DNA of 64,000 bases from assembly GCA_030267565.1 (NCBI GenBank), contig BRXU01000023.1:806001-870000 (forward strand), written 5' to 3'. Each line of letters starts with the position of its first letter. Position 1 is the first letter of the stretch. The notes below the pieces were generated by a model, which had not been told where the DNA came from, searched no databases, and was given only the letters and a program-made list of their open reading frames with translations. Of this stretch, positions 47,080-57,900 are shown in pieces. A program made the position numbers and the translations under genes. Source of the DNA: Pleodorina starrii. Its lineage: Eukaryota > Chlorophyta > Chlorophyceae > Chlamydomonadales > Volvocaceae.

Positions 47080-48716
47080 GCCACTGCTGTTGCTGAGCTT
47101 GTTGGCGGCGGCAGCGTCGGCGGCTTGCAGCGTGATGTCCTGCAGTACACGGATCTCCGTGACGTTGGGGCTGTCGTACAACAGCCGGAAGAACTCGGCG
47201 GAGGTGCCTGCGTGCAGTACGGATATCGTACGGGCATCGGACGGAAATCGTACACTAACCCGGTGCGTGTGTTGTACCTCCGCGACACCAAGCTCAGCTG
47301 GACTGCGTAACCGACTGAGCTGAGCTGGTAAACCGACTGGATGGACCGTCGGCGCCCAACTGCCGTACAAGCCTGCCCGCCACGCACGCGCGCACGAACA
47401 CTGAGTCCGAAGCGGGCGCCGCCGCACCACCCCCCGCCCCCCGCCCCCCGCCCCACGCACGCGCCTTCCCGACCGGTATCTCCCTGCTGCCCCAACGCGC
47501 CCCACCCGCCCCCCCCCCACACACAGACACATACACACACGACAGCCCCAGGGGACCTACTGGCGGTTCCCACGTTTGGGGGCAGGGGAGATGACGACGG
47601 CTGCTGCTGCTGCTGTGGTGGCGGCGGCGGCGGCGGCGGCTCGGCCTGTAGCATGCGCCGCGCTTCTGCCGCCGCCGCCGCATTGTACGGCAACAACGTC
47701 TCCGCCTCCGCCCCCGCCGCGTTCGCCGCCGCCGCGTTCGCCGCCGCCGCCGCGGTGATGACGAGCGCGAGCCAAGGCGCGAGGGCGGTCAGCCGCCAAC
47801 GCAGTAGATAGACCCCTCCCGGCTTCCGTGGCCCTGTCCGCCTCCGCCTCCGCCGCGGCTGCCTCGCCTGTCGCCGCCCCCACCCGGGCTCCTCCCGCAA
47901 CTGCCCCACCAACACCGACACGGGCTTGTGCAACTTCCCCAGTAGCATTTCCACCAACACCAACAGTAGCAGCATCCCCACCGGGACCACTACAACCATC
48001 ACCAGCAGCATCAGCATCAGCGGCAGCATCAGCATCAGCGGCAGCAGCGGCGGCAGTCGGGGCAGCGGCGGCAGCGTCAGCTCCAGGGGTGGCGCCGGTG
48101 GCGACGACGGAGCCCTGGGTCTCCCCCTCGGCGGCTGCGACCACTCCGAAGCCGCCCCGCGCCCACTGGGGTTGGCTCCAGGGGGGCCCGCGGCCCCGGC
48201 GTCGTTGTCCTCAACAGCAGCGCCAGTCACAGCTTCCGGCGGCCCTGCGGACCAGACCACCTCTCCCAAAGCTGACGATGCTGCTGCTGTTGGGGCTGCT
48301 GTTGCGGCAGATGCTGTTGCGGCAGATGCTGCTGCGGCAGATGCTGTGGCGGCGATGGAAAGGAGGGGCATGCGCGCGGCGGCATTGACGTGTTGTCGGA
48401 CCCGGGGGGCATCCGCCGCGGCGCGCGGCAAGTCGTCGCCGCGGTCACCGCCACCACCCTCCGCATCGCAACTGGCGCTTTGATTTTGATAGTGGTGATA
48501 TAGCTGCTGCTGCTGCTGATGATGATGGTGAGGGTAAGGGTGATGCTGTTGCTGTTGCTGAGCCTTGCCCGGCACCATCCTCCTCGCGAAGTAGGCTGGC
48601 TCCGGCCCGCGCCAGTGCGAATTCCAGACTAGGAATCCAAACCGATGAAGCGAAACGTTTGTGCAATCCTGATCTGAACGGCTATTTCTGGATGGCTGTC
48701 TCGAAGGCCGGAACAA
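38114..48716 (-). CDS. Receptor-like protein kinase of TKL (Raf/RLK-like) type
   Basis: Twenty exons join in phase, about 1,507 residues: 48716-47561, 47297-46879, 46435-46274, 46057-45991, 45427-45315, 44754-44643, 44434-43946, 43711-43632, 43378-43333, 43020-42959, 42673-42549, 42227-42075, 41826-41391, 41058-40981, 40616-40353, 40054-39974, 39502-39478, 39258-39134, 38802-38705, 38546-38114. The ectodomain has Cys residues and hydrophobic repeats (LTMRKLELAK, DFLGRSAGGLLVLDNC). One transmembrane segment (ALALLSLLACALVVWI, about 681-696) is followed by five Arg. Kinase motifs: LGEGSFGKVYK, VALK (Lys892), HGDVKASN (about 1159-1166), ADFGLS, then MAP/ELM and DVYAFGILLFELFTG. HGD replaces HRD, making it non-RD. 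Gly/Ala-rich insertions interrupt the domain. It probably senses an extracellular cue and phosphorylates Ser/Thr; ligand unknown. The start is uncertain: a signal-like LALVITAAAAANA lies some 300 residues in. Confidence 0.88.
40905..40942 (+). repeat. 17-bp direct duplication in a kinase intron
   Basis: GATCTGAAGAGCCTAGA occurs twice back to back, in the intron between the HGD exon and the next exon. Confidence 0.9.
41998..42050 (+). repeat. Interstitial telomere-type repeat in kinase intron (CCCTAAAA strand)
   Basis: Three near-perfect CCCTAAAA units, then degenerate AAAACC units. Similar patches lie at 41243-41255, 42491-42525 and 43876-43893, and the opposite strand (TTTTAGGG) at 43733-43757. 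Confidence 0.85.
42732..42799. repeat. 28-bp perfect inverted repeat with 12-nt loop in kinase intron
   Basis: 42732-42759 (AAAGGCGCAGTAGTGAACC and onward) pairs perfectly with 42772-42799; loop 42760-42771. It lies inside the 285-bp intron between exons 43020-42959 and 42673-42549. It may be a small foldback element or a hairpin small-RNA precursor. The 16-mer CACAGCTACTGGGTTT spanning one arm end and the loop also occurs at 34870-34885. Confidence 0.95.
43733..43757 (+). repeat. Interstitial telomere-type repeat (TTTTAGGG strand) in kinase intron
   Basis: Three TTTTAGGG-like units just upstream, in gene orientation, of exon 43711-43632. Confidence 0.85.
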
Positions 48717-50700
48717 GCTTCAGGAGGCCCGTGGGCCGCCTGGTTGAGTGCCATGAAGAACGATTGCAGGGCGACCTCCTTTGCGTTTCAGAGCTCCGTA
48801 ACACGCAAACACGCACAGTCGTATTGGAGGGAGCTGAACGAGGTTGGGAATCGACGCGGATCGTTTTATTCCGGCTCCTGCGCCAGGGACAACAAAACAA
48901 ATACAAATTTGAGCCCGCCCGGTCTTATGCCTTTGCGGTGCGATTGTAAACTCTTGGGCGGCAGTTTCTTCATCACAACCTCTCACAACCGCACTGTGTG
49001 TGCGCTGGTGAAGATGTTTGACCGTCCAAGGCACACGCGCGTGTGCCGCCAGGATGCCAAGGATTACGTGACAGTGGAAAGCTCTCCGCGAACTTCTGGT
49101 CCAACCGCTGTACTCCAGTTCCTCATCCACGCTCGCTCCCAAGGGGAGGATCGGGAAGATCAACACCGATCGCACCTTAAATAGTTTGTGCCGCGCGGGG
49201 TAGCCCATGATGCCGCGCGGGGTAGCCCATGATAGTTCAAGAGGCTCTCAGCAAGAGGGCAACGCACGGCATGTCGCCGTGTTGGCAAAGCCCAGCAAAG
49301 TTAATCAAACGACAAGAATTCCGTTTCCGGCGTTTGGGACAAGGACGCCAGTCAGTTGTCGTCTTTGTTCCTCTTTTCCGCGCTCCACCAGGCGCCAGCT
49401 TGCGGTTGCTCGTCTTCTCGACGACCTGCGTTTCGCAGCGCTCTTCTGCTCGCAGTGACGCTCGAGACCAGCTCATGACAGCAATCTTTGAAACGGAGGG
49501 TATCGGTAATACGCGTCCACAGGCCCGACCATGGATACGGCAGGAGCAAACCGCCTGTATGTACGCGCTGCCTGCTGGCCTGTTCCCACATCCTCTCCCG
49601 TCAGCCCACCGCGCACCAATCGGACCCACCGCAAGCCCTCGCGCCAGCAGGAATGGAAGCACGCACAGCAGGATGGAGATACAGACGAAGCCGCAGCGAT
49701 GCAAGGGTGCAAGGGGCACGCAGGCGAACACCCCCTCAAAGCCCCCATCCGCGCAGCTCCGAAACCCCTCCCGCAGCACCACTGACGCGGACACCGGCAC
49801 CGGCTCGGCCCCGGCACCCGCAGGGGCACAAGCGCAGCCCACAAGGGCGTCCGGAGGCGGCGAACTGCCAGAACTCCCAACACGCCGGTTCCGCTGCAGT
49901 GGAGACCGTGGGGGCCACGGGGGCCGCTAGCCATGGGGCTCCCCACCCGGCGACCCACGGGCCACCGGCTACCCCCCCCCACACACACACACACCCACAC
50001 ACAGAGAAGTAGGCGCACCAACACGGCCCTGCAGCCCTGCGGCACCACGTGCACTTCCCACGCGCACAAGCGCGCAGACAAGCACCGCCATTCTTCTTTT
50101 GTGTCGCAACACTGATACAAAGCTTGTAAATATGCGGGAAGTAAGACGCATGGCAGTGCATGACATGGCCGGGGGCGCATGATTCCTAACCCGAAGGTAC
50201 CACCCCCGCCCCCACCCTGACTCGGATGCAAGTTCGCGTACGTTGATGCATCCCAGTCACAGCGCTCCGGCGCGCTCGACGCACGTCCTGTCCTGGTTGA
50301 GGCACTGGTTGAGGCAACCCGAAGTACCAACGACGCATCGCACTCTGAATCCTCCCCGAAGCGGCTGGGCCCCCCGCCACACATCAGCACACACACACAC
50401 ACACCGCCACATTCCCTCCCGCCCTCCTTCCGTGGTCGTGCTCTTTCTTTCGAGCTGTCACCCTTACCCTCTGCTGGACACCTCCTCCTGCGCACTGGCG
50501 CATGCGTGTTCATGTATTGATCACCAGCCGCCTCCCCTCAGCCGCCTCCCCTCAGCCGTCTCCCCTCTCCCCACGCAGTAGTCCTTACCCACTCCCTCAC
50601 CCGCCTCCATGACACCCTTCGCCACCCCCCTCCCCACCACCACCACCGCCTCCCCCGCCCTCCTCGAGCCCCCCCCCCCACCCGCCCCCCCCACCAGAAC
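48717..50700. other. Intergenic region between kinase start and EYA stop
   Basis: Includes the kinase 5' flank and the EYA 3' UTR (both genes run leftward). A 22-bp unit with core GCGCGGGGTAGCCCATGAT is duplicated at 49190-49233. The long minus-strand frame 49473-50513 and the plus frame 49229-49930 cover the same DNA and neither has motifs, so I annotate no gene. Confidence 0.45.
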
Positions 50701-52177
50701 TTAATACGCCGCCCTGGCCGCCGCCAACACATCCTCCGGCCGAATCGTCCCCACCGGCCTCGCCACCCGCCACGGCTCTTCCCCCACTCTCTGCCCCACC
50801 CCCGTCCCCACCGCCTCACCCTCCGCCTCCGCCAGACCCACCTTGACGAAGCCCCAGCCCATCACCGCCGCCGCGCGCTCCTCCTCCTTGCCGTCCCCCA
50901 CGGCCGCGTAGGCGGCCAGGGGTCCGAAGCGGAGCCTCAGCGCCCGGAAGATCTCCAGCTTGGGTCGCCCGCTGGCGCTGTACACGTCCTGCGGGGGCGG
51001 GGGCGGGTACGTGCGTGATGGTGGGGTAGGACGAACTGCGAGCGTGTGTAGGGTGTGTGATGTGTGTGTGTGTGTGTCTGTCCTTTACATATTTCGCCGG
51101 GCCTGACGCTGGCCCAGGGTTGCTGGAGAAGCAGGTCGCAGCCACACACGGAGCGTCCAACCCTTCCCTCCTCGTCCCGCCTCGGTTCGCAGCGCCCCGC
51201 CCCGGCCCCCCCTCCCGGGGTCCGCCTCCAGCTGCTGCTGCTGCTGCTGCTGATTTTGTTCTTGTCGCAAGCTATGAAACTGAACCGTCGAGACCCCTCA
51301 CTCACTCACCCGGATGTCGAAATGCTCGTCCAGCCCCCACAGCAACAGCTTGCCTAACGTGGCAACCAGGTGCCCAGCCGACACCAGCACGTGTCGTACT
51401 TGGTGAAAGACAAGTACCGGCGCCTGCTGCTGCTGCTGCTGCTGCTGCGCGCCCGTCGTTGCCGCCTCCGTCACTGCCGCCGTGACGCCCGCCAACAGCC
51501 GCCGCGCCGCCGCCACCCAGCCGCCCGTAAGGCGCTCCGCCTCCGCCAACACTAACGCCAGTGTACGGCAGTCGGCATCGCCGAGGACGTCGGCCAGCCC
51601 CGCCGCGCCGCCGCCGTACAGTTCCGCGACGCGCTCCAGGGTGGTCCGGTCCACCGCCGCGGCGGCGGCTGCCACCGCGGCAGCGCCGGCGGCGGCGGCG
51701 CCACCGCCGCTGATGCCGGCGCCGCCGCCGCCGCTGACGCCGGCGGCGGCCGACGCCCAGAGCTCCAGGAAGGACGTTGGATCCATATCGTCGAACTGAA
51801 AAAACCGAATTGGTTGGGGCCATGGGCGGCGGTAAGCAGCGACACAAGGAGCGGGCCAAGGTGGGGAGATGCAGCGAAGAGGAACGGGATGAGGTATTTT
51901 GGGGAGGACTTTTGTCCCCTGTTGTGGACATCCGGGGGAGGGACCGAATGTCAACCACGAAAGCGCAGCTACGTCTGCGCAGCTGGCCCCCTGCCCGCCC
52001 GCCTGTTTGTCTGTTTGGGGGCGCACAGCACCCAACACGCCAGCGCCGTTTACCTTCTTAAACGACATATGGTTGTCACAAAAGCTGAACACCATATCAG
52101 CGAGTCGCCGACCAAGAGCCGCTGCCTGGTCCGACAGTCCCGCAGCGCCGTCGCCGCCGCCGGCGGCCGTCGTCAAT

Positions 52178-52209
<32 letters not shown>

Positions 52210-53520
52210 AGGCGCGACCTTGACGGCAGCCTCCGCGGCGGCGGCGCTGTCCGGCGGACCTCGGCCCGCTGCCGCTGCCGCGGCGCGCGCAAAGGCGCCA
52301 CTAAGCAGAGAATTGAAGACGATGAGGGTCTCGTCCAGATCCCAGACGACAATCAGCTGGACTGCCCTCGACGTCGCCGCCGCCGCTGCCAGCGGCGGCG
52401 GCAGCGCCGCTGCCGGCGTGGCCGTGCCGACGGCGCCGCTGTCCCTCCCACCATTCACGTCGCTGCTGGTTCGCGCTGCGGCCGGTGCTATGTCGTCAGG
52501 TCTGGCGGGGTGCGACGCGGGTACATGACCTATCGGGACACTGCTGCTGGCGGCGGCGGCGGCGGCGGAGCCCGTCAACGCCGGCTCAGCGTCAGCCATG
52601 GGATCGTACGGCTCCTCGGCGGCGCCAGCCCCGCCAGGCGCCTCCGTCCGTGCTGCCTCCGTCTGCGCTGCGTCGGTGGCTCCACCGCGGCCCTCCGGCT
52701 GCGACGGCTGCAGCTGTTGCGCTGACGCAGTAGCGGCAGCGCTCCAGGGGGGTGCAGCGGCGGCGGAGCCGGCGGCGGCGGGCGGTGGTTCGGGAGCCGC
52801 GCCCGTGCTTTGCTGCGCCGGCGGACGGGTGCTGCTGTGCGACGCCCAGCCCTTCCAATCGCCGCCGGCGTCCGCCGTCGCCGCCGCCGAATCGCGCATG
52901 GCGCTGTGACAGTGGTAGCTTTGCCAGGCGTACTGCTGCTGTTGCTGGTGCTGCTGTGGTTGGTATTGTTGTTGTTGCTGTTGCTGGTGCTGGTGCTGCT
53001 GGTGCTGTTGGATTTGAGGCTGTGGGTACGGTTGCTGCTGTTGCCCTGGGTGCTGCTGCTGCTGATGCTGTTGGTGATGGTAATAGGGATTCGTGTGAGC
53101 ATCGTAGGCGGGGTATTGGGCGGGGTGATGGGCGGGGTGCGAGGCGGGATATGGGGCTGGGTAGCCTGGCTGTTGGCAGGAGGGATATTGCGGGTATGAG
53201 CCCGGAGCCGCGTAGGTATTGGCCGTGTAGGGCGGCTGCGCCTGGATCCACGAGTGATGCTGCTCTGCATAGCTATAAGCGCCATATCCAACGCGCTCAG
53301 GGTAGGATGAGGAGTAGGCCTGGTGCCCGCCGGCTGCCTGCCAGGTGTCGCCATTCTTGGATGGGTCGGCAGGAGCGCCGAGATGGTATGCAGGCGGGCA
53401 GCCCTGGTTCATGGCCTGGAGGACAGCCGAGGACCCGTGCACGGCTGCTCCCCATTCGACTTGCCGAGCCGACGACGGTGGTTCTGGCACCGAGGAGGAG
53501 TGGAAAGGCACTGACGCCAT
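50701..53520 (-). CDS. EYA: Eyes absent (EYA) homologue, HAD-type tyrosine phosphatase
   Basis: Three exons (53520-52054, 51795-51310, 50988-50701), all joined in phase 0, give 746 residues. Residues 391-406 (VVWDLDETLIVFNSLL) are HAD motif I with the catalytic Asp pair of DLDET (394-398), matching EYA VWDLDETIIIFHSLL. Exon 2 opens FDDMDPTSFLELW, and later has LVSAGHLVATLGKLLLWGL, the EYA motif II region. Exon 3 has VYSASGRPKLEIF (motif III Lys661) and AVGDGKEEERAA (motif IV). EYA proteins dephosphorylate phosphotyrosine, in animals on H2AX and as SIX co-activators. Unusually for a plant-lineage EYA, about 380 residues precede the domain. Residues 70-200 are rich in Tyr, Pro, Gln and His, like the transactivating N-terminus of animal EYA. 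Poly-Ala inserts interrupt the domain. Divergent from the KLHDC4-type gene. Confidence 0.93.
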
Positions 53521-54930
53521 TATCTGACAGCTTCCTCCGTGGCGACGCTGTCTTCAAGGACTACAGACTCGGCTGAATATATTTGTTTGCAAAGGCTCTG
53601 TGGAAGCCTTATTTGTCGGCAGAAAACTAAGCTCAAAGTTGAATAGTTTGGCGGCATGAAAATATGCTGAAAAGTCAGCACACATGTAAGCAATTCATTT
53701 AAACGACTGTGTATACTGTTATGACCGGTTTTTATATATGACATTTGCAACTATTTGGAGAAAGCCCTGCGTTGTCGATACGTCGAGTTGAAACCACCCG
53801 GCTCCGAAAGACAAGTTCGCATCTCGAAAAATAAAGAGAATGATTATGAGTGTCCGTCGCTCATAGCAAAGTGATCTCAGAATACTGTTATTACGCTTGG
53901 CCTCCAGGCCGCGCTCTTCGTAAGTACCGTACAGCTCAAGCCTCAAGGCCTGGCAGCACAGGCGCAGCACAGGCGGCAGCAGGGACCCAAATCGGTGCCC
54001 AACACCCGATGGCACAGCGTTCAACCGACGGAACCCTTTGAAACCGAGTATAACCGCTGGGTGAGCTTGCAGCCACCACACAGGAGGGTACAGTACAGGC
54101 CCTCTCAACTGCGCTCATGCATGGCGATGCGCGCCGTTAGGTGGTGGACGGTTTGGTGCGGCCCGGCATAATTTGGCTGGGAATGGGCCGAAGCTAGGAG
54201 GGGTTAATCGACCTAAAGCATTGGTGGGATCCCGCGGTATTCGTGATATGTATGTGCCCTGGTGGCATATGACCGCCTGCATAACCGCTCTGAAGTCACT
54301 GACAGCGGAGTGCGGACACAGGCACAGATCACGGCTAGAAGTACAGGGCTGCGAACACTAATTGCTTCATAGGGCAAACATGATGGTGGCTATGGTGCCG
54401 TGCCGCACGAGCGCCCGAGGCGCGACAGCCGACACCGCCGACACGAATTGGTTGCAACGGCCCAACGGTGGTCGTTGCCCAGTTGCCAGGCTTTTAAACT
54501 CACGGATCGCGGCGCGTAGAAGCTATTTCGCCTTCAGCACTGCGTACACAGTAGCAGTGCTCTTCATTAAGGCTTTCCTTACGCAGCCATTTGCTTTCCC
54601 AACCGCTGACGTCGTGCCGACGGCGGAGTGGGCAGAGCAGTAGTCGAAAGTAGTAAATTTTGATATAGCTACTTCTATATATTACATACGTAATTGCGCA
54701 ACCGCCCGCTATCGGCGCTCTGAACAGTCTCGTCGGCGTGGCCTCAACGGGCTCTGCTTATTTGGTGGGACGTGAAAGAAGAGTGGCATAACATAGAACA
54801 TACGCCACTTAAGCTTTGCCTCGAGTTAAAACACAGTCGAGACGCTCAAAGTCCGCCGGTTCCATCGACGAGCGGCGGCAGCCCATCAGAAAGCCCGTTC
54901 CCGCGAGCCAGCCGACGGTCAAGCAGCGCC
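53521..54930. other. Divergent intergenic region between EYA and KLHDC4-type gene
   Basis: 1.4 kb between opposite start codons, clearly AT-richer (53570-53880 and 54640-54710). It should hold both promoters. Short ORFs (53719-54108 minus, 54362-54643 plus) show no family features. TATATA-like runs occur near 53730 and 54675, but I cannot assign them. Confidence 0.5.
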
Positions 54931-57900
54931 ATGGGCAGCGGACGCGACAAGCGCAAGAAGGCCAAGGAGCGGAAGGATGGCCCGGTCGCGGGCGTAGGTG
55001 AGCCCCCCGCCATCCTCAATTACTCATGGCCATGACAACCGAGAACCGAATCCCCTCGCCCCAAGCAACACAGCAATGCAGCTCAATGGTGGCTGCTGGA
55101 CCCATTCTCTGACTCTCACCGCGCTGCTGAACCCCCTTCCCGCTTCCCTCCTCCGTCAATCCTGCTCGCTTTGCGGCCGGAGACTGCCCTCAACCCAAGG
55201 TGGAAAAGGCGCTCCGCCAGTCCGGCACCAACAGTCTCGCCTAGCGCCTTCTCGTTTGCCACCATCCCCACCACCGCTCCCCACCACCCACTGAGTCACC
55301 ATTGACCACTCCCACTGACTCATCCCTGACCCTCATTTCCCTGTAAGCTCTCCAGCCCGACACGCCAACCCTCCCCCTTTCGTCGCCTGCCTGCCTCCGC
55401 TGCGGTCCCCTTGTCTTTCCTTTCGCCCCTGTCACGTCCCTCCGCTGCGGTCCCCTTGTCTTTCCTTTCGCCCCTGTCACGTCCCTCCGCTGCGGTCCCC
55501 TTGTCTTTCCTTTCGCCCCTGTCACGTCCCTCCGCTGCGGTCCCCTTGTCTTTCCTTTCGCCCCTGTCACGTCCCTCCGCTGCGGTCCCCTTGTCTTTCC
55601 TTTCGCCCCTGTCACGTCCCTCCGCTGCGGTCCCCTTGTCTTTCCTTTCGCCCCCGTCACGTCCCTCCGCTGCGATATCGTCCTTATGGCCCCCTTTCTT
55701 CTTCCGCCTCCCCGCATCGTCCCTCAGACCCCAGCCTAAGGGCTCTCGCACCCCCCCACCGCATGCCCCGCCGCCTGCGGGGCCTTATCATCCGGGCGGC
55801 ACAGTCCGCAACCAACGCAACGCTTAGGCAACCCGCCTGCCCACCTACCTCGGCCCAAACATCGCAATGCCGCCAATTGACTGACCGGTCCCAACCCCCG
55901 GTCCCACCCCCGGGCCCCAACCCCGGTCCCATCCCCTGCCCCATCTGCCCGACCTGCCCACCCTCGTCCGCCTCATCAGGCTCCGTCAAGACGGAGAAGA
56001 AGACCGCCAAGAATGAGGCCAAAAAGGAGCGCCGGGCGGACAAGAGATTGGAGGGTGAGAGTGAGGGGGAGGGGGAGGGGGAGGGGGAGGGGGAGGGGGA
56101 GGGGGAGGGGGAGGGGGAGGGGGAGGGGGAGGGGGAGGGGGAGGGGGAGGGGGAGGGGGAGGGGGAGGGGGAGGGGGAGGGGGAGGGGGAGGGGGAGGGG
56201 GAGGGGGAGGGGGAGGGGGAGGGGGAGGGGGAGGGGGAGGGGGAGGGGGAGGGGGAGGGGGAGGGGGAGGGGGAGGGGGAGGGGGAGGGGGAGGGGGAGG
56301 GGGAGGGGGAGGGGGAGGGGGAGGGGGAGGGGGAGGGGGAGGGGGAGGGGGAGGGGGAGGGGGAGGGGGAGGGGGAGGGGGAGGGGGAGGGGGAGGGGGA
56401 GGGGGAGGGGGAGGGGGAGGGGGAGGGGGAGGGGGAGAGGGAGGGGGAGGGGGAGGGCCCTGGGGTCCCCTCTGGAAGGCCGGGAGGGCGATGGTGTGGT
56501 GGCTGGTGAGGGATTTTGATTCAACGCTATCCTCTTCATCCAGTGTCACACACACAACCTAACACATACATACATACATACATACACGCACACACGCACA
56601 CACACACTCACAACCAACTCACAGGCGACGAGGACGACATTGACGCGCTGCTGATGCGGATGGCTCTGGAGGAGCGGCAGAAGAAGGGAACCCTGGAGGT
56701 GGTCCCCGACTGCGACCCGCCAGGACCCAGGGTCAACGCGTCCTTCGTGCCGTACGTAACACCGGTACGATGTACGACGTGCCGTACATGTATGCGGATA
56801 TTGCGGAACGGGGGCCGCCGCCCGCGGGTCGCGCTCATCGCCGTTGTCCTCATCGTCACGGCAGTGCACACTTCTTTCTCATCTCGTAGCTTTCTCATCC
56901 TGTATTAGCTTTCTCATCCTGTATCGTCGAGGCTGCTGCGTCATGATGTGTTATTGATGTGTGTTATTGATGAGCTGTTGACGTGCTAATGATGTGTGTT
57001 GTTGTCCCCCTCGCAGCGCGGTTCGTTCATCTTTATGTTTGGCGGCGAGTACGTGGATGTCGCGACTGACAAGGTGCACGTGTACAAGGATCTGTACAGG
57101 TTTGTCGTACTTGGCCGTACTTGAGGACACGGTTGGTGAGGACACAAACACACACAGACACACGTGAGGACACGGTTTGGGCCCCGGTTCCGGCAGTTGG
57201 TCCGAGCCACTCCCCTTCGGTCTGAACCACGACCGTTTCAATGGCCACTTCCTAACTGACCCACCCTCCTCCACACCCACACACAGCACCTTCAGTCCTT
57301 CACACACACCCACACTTCCCAGCCCTCTCCCAACCCCCAGCTTGCCTATTGCGAATTGTTTTTTCCTACCCAAGCCCACCCCCTCTCCGCCCTGCGCCGA
57401 CCTGCACTTGGCTAGTCATCGTCAGTTGTTGGTTTGTTGGTTGGTTGGTTGACCGCGCCCCCTGTCTCCTTTTCCCCCTTCCCCTCAGGTTCGACGTGGA
57501 CAAGAAGCGCTGGGCCCGAGTAGATGCGCCCAACGGCCCTCCGCCCCGTTCAGCACACCAGGTTAGCACCGGATCCCCGGCGGGGTGAAGTTGAAAAACA
57601 AACACATCAAACCAGGACAGGACTGTGCTGTACCGCAGATCATTATTACCCCGAAGCCCGAAATTTACGGCGCTTGCGGCACGTGGTCTCCGAAGAAATT
57701 AAGCGCGCAATTCTCTACTCCAGACAGACAGACAGACAGACAACGCAACGCAACGACCCGCAACGAACCGCGTATCGCGCCAGTGTCTGAACCCAGTGCC
57801 CTCTGCAACCCTAACAACATGAAGATTAATAACATCAAGAGCAGCAACGTTGCGTCTAAAAGCCCTGACTGCCCACTTCCCCACCTCCTCCTCCTCGCCT

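Noticed and set aside
49473..50513. 346-codon minus-strand ORF between the kinase and EYA
   Set aside because: Cys/Arg/Trp-rich composition with CA/GT repeats translated in frame, and a competing plus-strand ORF; no family features.
55241..55827. Repeat proteins with 15-residue units on both strands
   Set aside because: Translations of the 45-bp minisatellite in KLHDC4 intron 1; flanking splice sites and homology place it in the intron.
55763..56555. Long Glu-Gly, Arg-Gly, Pro-Leu and poly-Pro ORFs
   Set aside because: They are translations of the GGGGGA array in an intron.
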